In this document: positions 1 to 16,137 of the stretch, in pieces
Layout: each line of letters opens with the position of its first letter
Numbering within the stretch: the stretch's first letter is position 1
Source: Baylisascaris procyonis
Lineage: Eukaryota; Nematoda; Chromadorea; Rhabditida; Ascarididae
Length of the DNA stretch: 64,000 nucleotides
NCBI GenBank assembly: GCA_037389465.1
Contig: JAZARR010000296.1
Span: 1,302,001-1,366,000, forward strand
Reading direction: 5' to 3'
The notes under the pieces: model-generated
The model's input: only the letters and a program-made list of their open reading frames with translations
Databases searched by the model: none
Told to the model about the DNA's origin: nothing
Position numbers and translations under genes: made by a program

Positions 1-2687
<2,687 letters not shown>

Positions 2688-3840
2688 TACGAAGCAATGA
2701 TACCAACACAATGCCCTGAAAGAAGCCAATTGGGTCCAAGATTATTGGACGATTTAGGGGAACACAGGATCAATTATCGTACCTGATCCAGAAGAATAGA
2801 ACGAATGCTAGAACGTCGGTGAGCAGCTCTTTGGAAACGTCGAATCAGCAGATATGGCATGGAATTGTCAAGGAAACAAGTGAAAAAGTGGCGTTTTCTT
2901 ACATGAAGGGGAGCATCGTTATAAGAACAATTGCGGAACGCTGTGAGAAAAGTTGAGTAAAAATGACACGGAGTTAGAACGTTGTGAGATATGTGAAAGA
3001 CCTCGTGGACACGTAAAAATAGATAAGTTAGGTTGGTAAAGTTCGGAAAGGTTGGGAAGCAATGAAATAAGCTGGTAATTGTGCGGGGAAAAACGAAGAA
3101 TTTAATGGGAAAAGTGTGCATTATGATCATGAGAAGATTTGAAGAAACTAGACAAGGTTGGAAAACGTCCATGAGACGGGCAAGTATAAGTGTACTGCTT
3201 ACGAGCGTCAATTTGAAGCCTCGTTTCACCTTCTTTTAAGGTTTTTTTTTTTTTTGAAGCTTCTGAGGTTTTATTTCTTTTTTTTTTTTACTCGAACTTC
3301 TACTTTTTTATGCAAGAATAAACTTTTCTACATGCAAAAAAGCATCGTTTTGTTATTCGTTGGATCGGCAGGTAGTCGTTTCTAATCTCGACCATTCTCA
3401 CTAATTTTGACCTAGCCTTTCCGCACTCTGCCCAGGATTAAAGCTTCTTCCTTCAGCTTGAGACAGGTCTTATCAAAGCAACGATCTATTGTTATCACAT
3501 GAAATTTGGACCACCTATGTTAATTTGTTCCGTCCTTCAAAATCTTAGCGTCAGAGCTAGAACAACGCAATAATCCAAGGCTTCTGAAGCCGTTATTATT
3601 ATTATCATTATTTTATTTATTTATTTTTTTTTTTTTACATTAAATGAACATGTCTTTTAAATATGAGAAGTGCATCAACGAAGTGTCAACATATCAATAA
3701 TAATTTCCTCTTGAATATGGATTTTCCTTCAAGGAAAGGAGTGTAAACTTAAAATTAAATGCTTTATAACTCAGTAACAGATCTTCAAGCGGTCCCGAGT
3801 ACAACGATCATCCTTTAAAAATTTGATATAAGGACGTAAC
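2688..3840. other. Intergenic, AQR upstream flank
   Basis: Lies between the AQR start codon and the 27-bp minisatellite. A 151-codon open frame on the minus strand (2774-3229) resembles no family I know and has no clear splice context, so it is not called a gene. T-rich runs occur near 3241-3290 and 3601-3640. The AQR promoter should lie at its left end, but no specific element is recognisable. Confidence 0.6.
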
Positions 3841-4280
3841 CAGATTTGCCATTGATAAGGAAGTTCCCGGATTTGCTAGTGATAAGGAAGTTTCCGGATT
3901 TGCTAGTGATAGGGAAGTTCCCGGATTTGCTAGTGATAGGGAAGTTTCCGGATTTGCTAGTGATAAGGAAGTTCCCGGATTTGCTAGTGATAGGGAAGTT
4001 CCCGGATTTGCTAGTGATAGGGAAGTTCCCGGATTTGCTAGTGATAGGGAAGTTTCCGGATTTGCCAGTGATAAGGAAGTTCCCGGATTTGCTAGTTATA
4101 AGGGAGTTCCCGGATTTGCTAGTGATAGGGAAGTTCCCGGATTTGCTAGTGATAAGGAAGTTTCCGGATTTCCTAATGATAAGGAAGTGCCCAGATTTGA
4201 TAGTGATAAGGAAGTGCCCAGATTTGATACTGATAAGGAAGTTCCCAGATCTACGAGTGATAAGGAGGTACCAGATTTGG
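3841..4280. repeat. 27-bp minisatellite, about 16 units
   Basis: Tandem array with a 27-bp period; most units begin GATAAGGAAGTTCCCGG and continue ATTTGCTAGT. Units differ at a few positions (AAGG/AGGG, TCCC/TTCC, and degenerate units after about 4170). Because 27 is a multiple of 3 and the unit has no plus-strand stop in one frame, a 209-codon open frame with a 9-residue repeat (IRKFPDLLV) results. There is no splice support or known protein behind it. It lies between the divergent AQR and ASB3-type genes. Confidence 0.93.
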
Positions 4281-4675
4281 TATCCGATATGGTGCCATAT
4301 TCAACAAAATACGGTACTCGAAAAAAAGCAAAGCAATGAACAAATAATGAACGTTATGGTGTTACTTCACAGCCTACTTTCACTTGTATTTCCCACACCG
4401 GCAACTTGTTGCGTTTCGGTTAAGTTTAATTCTGGTCATGATCGCGACCGGCAACGGAAACGGAAGCACATTTAATCCATATCCACCACGTTTATGCAAA
4501 TTTCATCAAATAATTGAGCTATGCTTAGATATATATGCATTAACTTAGACATGGAAAGTACCTCTATTATCGTTTATAATACGTGAAGACTTTAATTTCA
4601 TTTATGAAATGTTAATTTTTCCGGAAAAAAAAGTGAATATTGGAAAAATCTGAAAAAAAAACGTAAAATAATGTA

Positions 4676-4783
4676 AAACATCAAAACCGACCGGATATAA
4701 TTACTGAAATATATATATATATATATATATATATATCTATATATATATATTTCAGTAATTATATCCGGTCGGTTTTGATGTTT
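4676..4783. repeat. Palindrome: perfect inverted repeat around a TA core
   Basis: A 33-bp unique arm starting AAACATCAAAACCGACCGG at 4676 is repeated exactly in reverse complement, ending at 4783. Between the arms is an AT run interrupted once by CTAT near 4737-4740. The 108-bp element could form a long hairpin or cruciform. It could be a small foldback element or a snap-back artefact primed at the TA tract. Confidence 0.92.
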
Positions 4784-6043
<1,260 letters not shown>

Positions 6044-9000
6044 ATGGATAGCGATGCAGAGGATATAGCATTAAATGAAGATCAATCTACGAACGAAATG
6101 CATCGACGAACAAAACGAAAACGATCCTATCAACGACCTGTTCCCTTCCTTTATAGTGAAGGTAAATTCACTCTTTACTTTGTGTTCCAGTCGTTTTTTT
6201 TGCACCTGTATTCGCCATTGGGGAACATTTACCTATCTCACAAGGGTAGGTAATGTTTGATTTCCGCCTTACCTGTGCTATACTTGTGCTTACCTGTGTT
6301 ATTGATTTAAGCAATTTCTACCCAGTCGGTTAGGATATTTATTTGTTTTACTATCATTTCCATCCATCTCCATTCATTGTTAAAGTTCGACTATTCAGAG
6401 TCTTATTTTCCTTTTTAGAGCAGCTTAGTGAGAGCAAGTGGTAAGAAATCCTTTCGTTTTGGGTGTTTTTTATTGAAATGAACGGAAAAATCTTCCTTCG
6501 CGTAGCAAGGGAGGGATTAGTTAGGGAGAGAATCGAACGGGTATTCGGAGTATTTCCTCGAATTTTCTAATTTAATTTCAATTTTTTTTTTGAATCACTT
6601 ATGTCGAGTGGGATTGAGTGGATGTTCCTATATGGAAAGTGGGTGGTCGGTATGATGATTACGGTTGTATATGAGGTGTGATATTTGGTGATTGAATTCA
6701 CATGTTTTTTGAATATATTTTTGTTGATCGTTTAGTCGATTAAGGTGACGATAAAGACATCGTACTTGATAATAACATCGAGTCGCAATTGAAATCAAAG
6801 GAATGGGAACATGCACAAAACGAGTTGGACTATAATCGAATAGCCCATACAGTGACCGTTGGGGTGGCATGCCGTCTAGGACATGTTGAACTAACAAGAC
6901 AGTTATTACTCGCTGGTCATGGTGTATTTCCCGATGACAGACGATGGTGGCCGATTCATGAAGCGGCATATGGATTGCATTATGAGTGCTGTCAGATGCT
7001 CATTGAAATTGGTATTTTTTTATTGCTTATAAAAGTTTTAATTTTTATATTATTTCTGAATTGTATTGTAATATTAATGCTGTTCTTAGAGTTTTTTTTT
7101 TTGATTCTTCAAAAATAAGGAAGAAAAAATTGAAATAGTAGTAGTAGGTAAGATAGATTATCAGTTCCTGATTAAGGCAAGCTTTACGGTAATCTCCTAC
7201 TGTTTTTGAGTGCTAGGAAATATTGCAGAAACTTAATATAATATTTCGATTACTGCCACTCCCCTTATCAGTTTTTTTTTTATTTTCGTAGACTTAATAG
7301 TGCTCTTGGAGTTTTAGTTCCAGTTTTTTTTTTTTTGTGGTTTCCGATGACTATATCGTTGAAGATATGATTTTGTTCAATTTGCGATTTAGAGTTGCAA
7401 TTTTATTTTTATTTATTTATTTACTTTTTTTTTGGAAGGTTCTTTTTGTTGAAGTCACCGCCAGTCCAATTGCAATTCACTGATGTTTTTTTTGTTGCGG
7501 TATTTAGGTGCCTTTACTGATACGGCTGAACCGTTGAACCGTAGAATCACTTTCACTGATAGCGTTTTTACATTGATAGCACTTAGAATTTACTGAAAGC
7601 CTTTCGCTGACTATTGGCCTTGTCATCTCTCCAAAAAGTCCAACTTTTATTCAGATTATATTTCTTGCTCAAGGTGTAACGCTAGTTGAATGTGAACATT
7701 TCTAATTTAATTAATAAAGAATGAATTATTATTTTATTTAATTTAAAGGGCATGCGGATGTGAATGCACGAGCTCATGATGGTGTAACGCCTCTTTTATT
7801 GGTATGCAGAAGGGATCGAGAAGTGGATGAAGCATTCCGTATTGCGAAATTACTTCTACAAAATGTTCGTTTTTTGTTTTTGTTTTTAACTCTTTTGTTT
7901 GATGTCTTTCATATCACTATACCCATCTCAGTTATTGCATTATCGCAATACTTGAAGATGGGAACAGCTGATGTTCCTCAAAAGGGTCCTCACTTCTGTA
8001 CAACCTTTCTTAACCATCGTAATTGGTTAATGCAATAATTCTAGGCAGTTGCACATACTGGCGCAAATGTCCGAAAGCATAGCTGCTTAGCGTTGCTTGT
8101 TTCCTTAGGTCATCCTTGCGCAGCATCAGTTATATATTGTCGATTTTAACGTTGATTTTCGGTCGGCTTATACGAGATGATATTGATCTGTTATTACTAT
8201 TAATAAATGAAAATAAAACATGAATTGTTTCAGTCATCGCATTCTAAATGGTCATGCGGTATATATGACTCTTTAGTAAGGTGGAATATTAGTTTCTCTT
8301 CACGATGGGTATATATCTGGATTGGGAGAGTATCAAATCTTTTAATTACTCGATTACTTACTCAGATATTAAATTATATTTATAGGTAATCACGCATAAT
8401 AATTTTACATCGTTTAATATGGTATCTTATTCTTCAATTTAGAGATTTAATGTGATTTATTTTATGAACGAATTTCTTTTTTTTTTAAGGGTGCAGATCC
8501 GAATTTATGCAGTCTGGATGAGATGACTCCACTTATACAGGCGATCAAATCGAAGAATCGACGGTTGATCGATTTGTTACTCGATTCGGGTGCTAATCCA
8601 AGTCAAAAATGGTATAATCGTTGGACGGCACTCCACGAGACGGCTAACTCCCATGATGAGGTTGATATTCGATTGCCTAGTATATTCGAAAGACTATAGC
8701 AATTGTTACTTAATTTGAAATCAACGGTGAATAATATATGGGAATATGAGCATTTTCTGGTAAAAGGTTACTTAAACATAGTAAGTTACCTGGTAGAGAT
8801 GATTGTGTTTCATTGAAATTTTGTTTCAGGATAGATTCTAATTTTTATTGCTTATTTGTTTATTTCCCGTGCTAATGGGAAAATTTGCTCCTAAATTTTT
8901 CTAAATATTTTCGCAAATTTTTTTCTTCTTTGAAGCGGCGATTTTTGAATATTCTAATCACTTCAATATCCACTTCATTCGCAAAAAGGCTTGCCAAGAA

Positions 9001-12000
9001 CGTATAACGACTATCTTCAGTTTACTGCCTATATAGTGTTGTTCAATTTTCAATATACTATGAGTGAAATTGAAAAGTGTTCTAAAGTTCGAATTAAAGT
9101 GGAATAAAATTCGATGTATCGTTCTGAGAGTCCTCGGATAGCTCGACGCAAAAGACTGCAATAAAATATATGCCTTTAATTTTCTGGTATGCCCTACTCT
9201 ATAACGTTTGGAAGTCGACTAATTTGAGTAATACGACAGTGCTGAGTGCGATTATAAATTAGTAACATTCGTTAATGAGATTCATTAGTGCAAATTAGGT
9301 ATTCGTATTTAAATGCGATTTGGATTTAGGTGACGATGAAACGTTTGCTCGAGATGGGTCAAGATGTGTTCGCAATTGATGATGATGGACATAGCGTTTT
9401 ATTCGTCGCCGTTCAAGAAGGATATATGCCATGCGTCGAACTTATCCTTGATGCTGCCAAAGGTGCAGCATAATCTTCAGACTTATTAAAACGAATTTTA
9501 TATATCGCTCAGAGATGGATAATTCACGCGAATCCTCAATTCTTCCATCAGATTAAATTTTCCACTCATTCAAATTTATTTCTGAAATATGCTATTACTA
9601 AATTTGCCAAAATCTAACCGGAATTGCTCATTGAATTTTATGATCATCGACAATTTATGAATGCGAAACAAGCACCAATGATACCGGAAGAGAAAAATTG
9701 GAAAACATTTTTAATTTCTTTCAGTAGATTCCTTTTTTTTGAAAATATTCTTCCTTTTTTTTTTAAAAAAAATGGAAAAATGTTGCAGTGGTAAAGGATT
9801 ACATAAATCGCCTAATACAGGACGTAAAGGATGTTTTTTTTTGTTTGTTTGTTTGTTTGAAAGCGTTCTAGCATTTAGCGGGTTGACGTTGTTTTGTTTT
9901 TTTTTTTTTTATGCTTCAGAAATAATGCAGGAGTAATTACTTCAGATAGAGCTGCCGAACTGGCCAACAAACGTCTTCCAGATGGCTGCTCATGTGTGAT
10001 GGTAGCTGTCAGCGAGGGCTTATGGCGGGCTAGTTTTATAACTCGATGTTTAAGCGTCGATTTTCTGTCTTCTAAAAAAAATTGAAACAAAAATATATAA
10101 AAATTGGTTTTTTTCTCATAATCCAGAATAGCGTTATTGTAGTGATGTGTTTTGATTGATGATTGATCCTGGAAGTCGATTTGAATGATAGATATTCATT
10201 TCGCCTTCCTTTGATATATTTTTATTCCTTTTTTTTGCTAATTTCTGCAGTTTTTTTTTTTATGAATAGAGAATATTTTTAGATTTCAATATTATAGATT
10301 CTTTCAAAATTGATTGAACACGGAGCCGATTCTAATCTAACAATTCAACCAGTATGGGGTGCTGCCGGTGGTGGATTACATGCATTAGCCGTTGCTGCAC
10401 AACATAACTATTGGAAATGTGTTGAAATATTATTGCCTCATGTTGATCGTCAACTTCTTGCTACTACTGATGTTAGTTGTTTTTTCTTTTCTTTTTTTGA
10501 ATGATTGGGGGGGGGGTTTCCTGCAGCTGGTGATTTTAAGGTGATTTTAGGTCGTATCTTTGATTCTGGTTAAATCGACATGCATAACCTTTCCACTCCC
10601 ACTGTCTAGGTTAATATATGACAAAGGGATAACTTCTTTCTGAAGCATTGAGTAGTTATCACTAAGTTTTTTTTTAAGCTGGACCCGATGTCTGCAGCCG
10701 CATTCAGAGGCTCAATAGGCAGCATCAGTCGTTTGCTTGCTGCAGGTTATTCAACTGAGGTTCGTTTTATTCTTTTTTTTCGTCTTTTTTCAGTACAATT
10801 ACCATTTTTTATTGATTGAGTAATCGTAAAAAATTAAAACAAGTTTTTTATAGTTTATTCTGATTTTATTGTTAATTATGTGAATATTTATTAATGCATT
10901 ACGATATATAGCGATGAATGTAGGGTTAAGGTTATCTTCAAAAAGGAAGGGGTGGGGAGATGGGGGTGGATGTTTTTAGAGAGGCACACCTAATTTATCG
11001 TATTATTAAGGTTCTCAAATGAGCGGCATTAATTGAGATGTTAATTGAATAATGGTTTCTTTTCCATGACACCTGTCTGCTGATTATATTGGTGATTGGT
11101 ATTTGACCATAGACAGTTTTAGGTTCACTGATAACGGCAGAGATGAAAAATTATATATTTTTATAAAATTATTGTATATTAGAATTAATTCATAAATTCA
11201 TTGTTAAGGTACGTACTGATGCTCCGATGACTACTGTTATTATTCCCTATCTGCAGCCGTTATTTCAACGCGCCTATCATACACCTTTACGAGAGGCTGT
11301 CAGGAAGGACCACCTGGATGCGGTACAAATGCTAATAGCTGCAGGTGCAAAGGTGCTCACTCATTGGATTTTTGCTTATTGATTCTCATTTTAATACAAC
11401 CAGCTATGGGTTAAAAAGGATTTGTTGGTGATAAGATAACAATATTGGTGATAAGATAAAAGGTTGTAAAGAACTGAGTATTTCGATGGACACGTAATAT
11501 ATCGTCTTTTTCTAATTTCTGAAGGGGACATGCAGTGGAGGAATAAAGAGTTATAGTTGTCTTTGTTTTGGTGTATGTCTGAAGTGTAAGGTACTAGTTA
11601 AATGTTTTCCAGATATTTGATGATTTGTGCTATGACTTGAAACTTAGATTCTTTATAGCACTGGATACCGTCTATCACTTTTCCACTCACAACATGCAAA
11701 TAATAGGAAAGGAAAAGTTACGAGATCATCTTTTCTCAACAATTTAATCTTGATTAAATTGATCCCACTTTATTGAGTTCTTATTAAATCGCCTAAAGTT
11801 TTCTTTTAGATGATGTACGATTCGGATTGCTATTCACCGTTTTTATTTTCGTTCCGTAATCGATTAAATCCAGAAATAATGCGTTGTTTCCTCGAAAATG
11901 ACGTCGACCTCGATATTAGAAGGTTTGTTGATCATTTTTATGATAGCTTATATGCAGAAACGCACATCAACAAGTCGATTTTTTTTTGTATCGTGTGAAG

Positions 12001-14157
12001 GAAATCTCCGCTTTGAGTGTCGAACATTAAGAGCCATATGGTCGCTTTAATTGGCAACAAGAAGTGTTGTTATCTGTCACATCTAATAGTTTCGGCTACG
12101 TTGAAGACAGCATTCGGTGAGGTTATAATGATCTGTTTTTATCAGTAACTATCACTAATCTATTGAGATATATTAGTGATAGTTGTTGATAAAAACATAT
12201 ATTAAGCGATGTTTAACAAAGTATATTTGTTATGCATGAAAAGTGCTTTTATTAAGTTTGCAATGACTAATAACTTAGTAGTTTTTTTATATATGTAAAT
12301 TAATTGTGTCATATATCAATCATAGTTCAGCAATGTGATTGTTTTAATGCATCTATTCAAATCTCTCTCCTCGATTTTTTTTTTCTGTGAGAAATGCTTT
12401 AAAATATAAATTCGTTCAAATTATAATAGATTTTTTTTTGAAGATTTAAAAGTTTTTTTTTTCCATTTTATAAAGAAATAAAGTCATCAATCAAAAATTG
12501 ATTTTGTCGGAAATTGATATAATTTTCATAAGCTTTAATTGTATTCAGTAAAATTTGCATATAAACTGCGGTGATTATCATTATTCAACTATTTGCTTTT
12601 AATAATCTAATTATGCAAAATTAAGGTTTTCAATCGTTGAGTACGATATTAATTGATGAATTTAATTTTAGCAAAGGAACGTTAAGCAATGTACCCGATG
12701 CGTTATTGGCTGTTCTTGGTACCGAAAATAGAAGGAAACTTCTTGTATTGTTGAAATGTGGATTGAAGCCTTACTTACAGGTGGGTGTTACTACAATTCC
12801 TTTTTTAAGAAGCGATCATTAGCAGTATTTTGTATTTTATTCACTTTGATTATTATGAATGAATATTTATAAATAAATAGGTTTTCATTGTATGTTTTAT
12901 TTTTTTTTTGAGGGGGGGGGGGATATTATTATAAACACATACGTTTATCCATTTGCTTGAAGCTAATGATCTAGTGCTGTGGGCATGATGGAGTCTGTTG
13001 TATACTTCGACTTCAGCTCCTACTTTGGCTGGAGTCTTATCAGATGCAATTGAAAAGTATGCCATTTCTTGGCTATCCTGGAGCGTTTTTTATTCGCTTT
13101 TATTCATCAGTTCAACGAAAGTATTTCCGTTTTGTTTTGAGTGGTCAATCTTTACGCTATGATAGGGTTGGGAAATATGTGCCAGCTGGCTGGTTGATTC
13201 GATGATAGAAAGATACGACGAGTGGATAGGAAATGGCTTCTGCATTGGTGGTAATGCAAGTGATGAGCACTTATTGCACCCATTTTTGTGTTATTATTTT
13301 TAGTATTGGTGTGCATGCTCTAATCCAGTGGGCTACTCGTTAGTACGTGATGTCAGCCAGTCCGCATATGTGCAAGACTTCAAGGAGCTCATGAAGTTGA
13401 TTTCGATCTTCTCGCCGTACATTCCCAGTTGTTGTTCTGAGGTGGCCGATGCTGTGGGATGTAGACCTCAGGTAGTTGCTGCTGTTTGTTTGCTTATAAA
13501 TGAGGATGGAGATGGTCGGAATAAGAGAACGTTTTATTGCAACTTCCAAAGGTTTAGGTAAGGTCGAGAACCTTTTACAATTCTGATGTATAATGACCAT
13601 GTTTTCCTTTATGAGGAGCTAATAACGTTGAATATATGCTATGGTGGCAAACTTACTGTTCCTCTGTCTTGACGTCATGGTCATTTTCTGGACACCGTAT
13701 GCGCTTTAATAGAACCCCAGGCTTTGTAGGAACCTTATCAGATTACCGAGTGTGTTGCGTTCCTTATTATAATTTAACAATTTTTGAAATCCTTTTGCAT
13801 TTAATTTTTTTTTTTTTTTTTGAACGGAAAATGGGAAGGAGGTTTTATTGGAAATCCCTGTTGAGGAATCTATGTTTATGATGGATTATGCTGCAAGAGA
13901 AGGCTATTCTCTTTTCACATATCTGGAATATTCAAGGTAATGTGCTAATCTGATTCATTGTTATCAACTCGGATTAGCAGGCTTACTTGCAGATCGGATC
14001 GTTGACACATCTCTGTCGTCTTGCTTTGAGATCTTATTTCCGTCCGTCACAACTACTTGATGAACGATGGCTTGATTCGTTGCCGAATCTTCCACAGTGC
14101 ATTCAACGATACCTCACTTTTCAACCATTACCCACTACGTTCGGCTCTTCTGTCTGA
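6044..14157 (+). CDS. ASB3: Ankyrin repeat and SOCS box protein, ASB3-like
   Basis: Thirteen exons: 6044-6161, 6745-7011, 7749-7864, 8490-8660, 9330-9462, 9931-~10055, 10298-10471, 10679-10759, 11209-11352, 11810-11922, 12672-12780, 13304-13471 and 13981 (or 13993)-14157; about 631 residues. Phases agree throughout, except that the 3' end of exon 6 is uncertain. Ankyrin repeats fill the first two thirds, for example WWPIHEAAYGLHYECCQMLI (human ASB3: [20 protein letters not shown]), GADPNLCSLDEMTPLI and DDGHSVLFVAVQEGYMPCVE. The last exon is a SOCS box: BC-box core SLTHLCRLALRS (human SLTHLCRLEIRS) for Elongin C, then a Cul5-box-like segment ending LPNLPQCIQRYL. Known family role: substrate receptor of a Cullin5-Elongin B/C ubiquitin ligase. 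The ATG at 6044 is the first in the open first exon; an upstream exon is possible. The Cul5 box reads PNLP rather than LPLP. Confidence 0.9.
12134..12197 (+). ncRNA. Candidate miRNA-like hairpin in an ASB3 intron
   Basis: Positions 12134-12159 pair with 12172-12197 over 26 bp around a 12-nt loop. The only two deviations from Watson-Crick pairing are G:U wobbles when read as plus-strand RNA. The hairpin lies in the sense orientation within the intron between exons 10 and 11 of the ASB3-type gene. Size and shape fit a nematode pre-miRNA, but the stem lacks the usual bulges, so a foldback repeat is equally possible. No known miRNA seed is claimed. Confidence 0.4.
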
Positions 14158-14593
14158 TGTTCACGTCTGAGGTTCGACTATCGTCTAGGAGCATCATTTT
14201 CACACGCCTTCTGACGTATGATCTCTTTGCATGGGCGTCTGCTTATCTAAGCCTCGTTAAGGCTTCTAATGTTATCAGTGTTTACGATTTGTTAGTATTA
14301 TAATCAAAAAAGGTTTTCAAGCGTCTTTATGATGCATAGATGTATCGCTTCTTGAAATTTTATCCTCTGAGAAAGACGTCTGTTGGAATTTAGGTCATCG
14401 CGCTCGTAATTGCCTCCCCTCCCCATTCTTGTTTTTCCTATTGCCTCTTTCCCTCCCCCTTCCCCTCCCAATACCTCAAAAACTGGATAACTAGAAAATG
14501 CCGGCGTTATGGGCAGTTTTTTACTCATCGGGATTATATGAAGGGATAGTAAGGTACATCAAGGAGCTTGAGTTCTAGGCATTCAGTTGTAGG

Positions 14594-14599
14594 AATAAA
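14594..14599 (+). terminator. Possible polyadenylation signal of the ASB3-type gene
   Basis: AATAAA about 440 nt beyond the ASB3 stop codon. It is the first canonical signal found downstream, but the distance makes the assignment tentative. Confidence 0.3.
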
Positions 14600-16118
14600 T
14601 ACCTTTACTAGCAGCACTAAATAATGCGAAGAAATGAGGCACTGAGTTCTTCACTGGCAGAGAATGGCTATCACTCAGTGAGGTTGTATTTTTGAATTTG
14701 CAAGGGCAACGACCAAAGCAAGTAATGTAATGCAAAGAGACTCTTATGTGGTAGAGGCGGTGGTCGGTAGGGCTTTACGGTTATGGTTGAATGATAGCTC
14801 GTAAGATGTCATAACATCTGTTGGCTGATGTTGGTCATTTGCGCCAAAGTTTAGTGTTCGCACAACTTGCATGATAAGAGGTTTTTTAGCTGCAATATTA
14901 GGATAGTATGCGCTAGTTTATATTCCCTGAAAATAAAAAGTGTGTTATTATGCATGTCGGAGGAAGTTGTCTATATTCTATATATTTGAATCCCGTTGCT
15001 AAATTCATCCATGAGGAAACAACCTTTCATGATTGATCTGTGTCCTATGCTATTGTTGAACGAATCTAGCTAGGTGGTTGATAGTGTTAATCACTTGTTA
15101 AGCACTTCTATAACTATTTCGGTATATGCAGCCACATCTGCGACCTTGGCAAATGCACCTCACATATGCAAATATCAATCCTTTCATTTAGGTCTTGACT
15201 TAGACCATGTTTTAAAGTTTTGACATTCATTGCCACTTCATTTGTTGTTGGTTGAAATGCCTATTTTCCGGGGGATGCATTTATTGAAGGCGCAATTGTC
15301 ATGTCAAACACTGTGTCGTTTCGTTACTCTTGTGAAATTTACGAAGCTTATTTGAATAAAAACTTCATTCATATGATGAGTATGTGTATGTCCTTCTTCA
15401 GTGCAGGTTATTCACAAATCGAACCTGTAAGTTTCTATCTATCAATTATAACTGAGTATTGCTTATTTGATCACCGTTTTGCATCTACGATGGTACTCTA
15501 TGGATCGGCAGGAAAGGGCTAGGAATGGAATAAGGGAGATGAGGCGACTATTTAGGTGATCATTTCAAATATCTAGAAATTTAGATGTGAAAATTAATTC
15601 AATTCATTTTGCATTGAATTATCATGAAACGCATAGTTCATTTAACCTATAACCGATGCATTATTTATAATTGAATTTTTAATTTTTATACAAGGTGAAA
15701 AATTGGAAAACTGGCTTGATGTTACGTATTCGTTGTTGTATTACCTTTAAGGTTTAGTACAGTCAAGTGTGTATGGTTGCTGTTTCCTTTCCCTAACAAA
15801 AGGCCAGATCACTTGCGCCGTGGCGGAAGTGACATCCATCGTGGGATCAGATCCACTAATTGGTGTACAGGATGTCACTGTAATATCCAGCTGTTCTAAG
15901 CCTTCTATCACAGACCGAATCGGCCATGAGCAAGATCTCTATCCTGTGGGGGATTACTCTTCAAAGTCACTTATATGTTATCCTATTGTCGTAGTTTTAT
16001 GAATTTGTTCGATAAATAATAGGGATGTGATTTTCTTTCTAAAAATCTCTAATGAGTTCATTTTCGCGATTTTATTCGGTACGAAGTTTTTACACTTTTA
16101 TTACCGTGTTTGAGAAAA

Positions 16119-16137
16119 GGGGGGTGGGGGGGGGGGG
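16119..16137 (+). repeat. Poly-G tract
   Basis: Six G, one T, then twelve G on the plus strand: the longest of several mono-G/C runs in this AT-rich window and potentially G-quadruplex forming. Confidence 0.9.

Noticed and set aside
2774..3229. 151-codon minus-strand frame as a membrane protein
   Set aside because: Hydrophobic Phe/Leu-rich composition reflects purine-rich plus-strand DNA; no family resemblance or gene structure.
3841..4280. CRISPR-like array
   Set aside because: Units are contiguous without unique spacers and the genome is eukaryotic; it is a minisatellite.
3846..4475. 209-codon open frame with 9-residue repeats as a gene
   Set aside because: It is produced by the 27-bp minisatellite; no start context, splice site or homologue supports it.
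6525..6555. tRNA T-arm-like sequence on the minus strand (GTTCGATTC)
   Set aside because: No acceptor stem, D arm or anticodon arm could be paired around it.
13842..13935. Extra ASB3 exon (VLLEIPVEESMFMMDYAARE...)
   Set aside because: It would end in phase 2 while the SOCS-box exon needs phase 0; exon 12 joins the last exon directly with better agreement to human ASB3.
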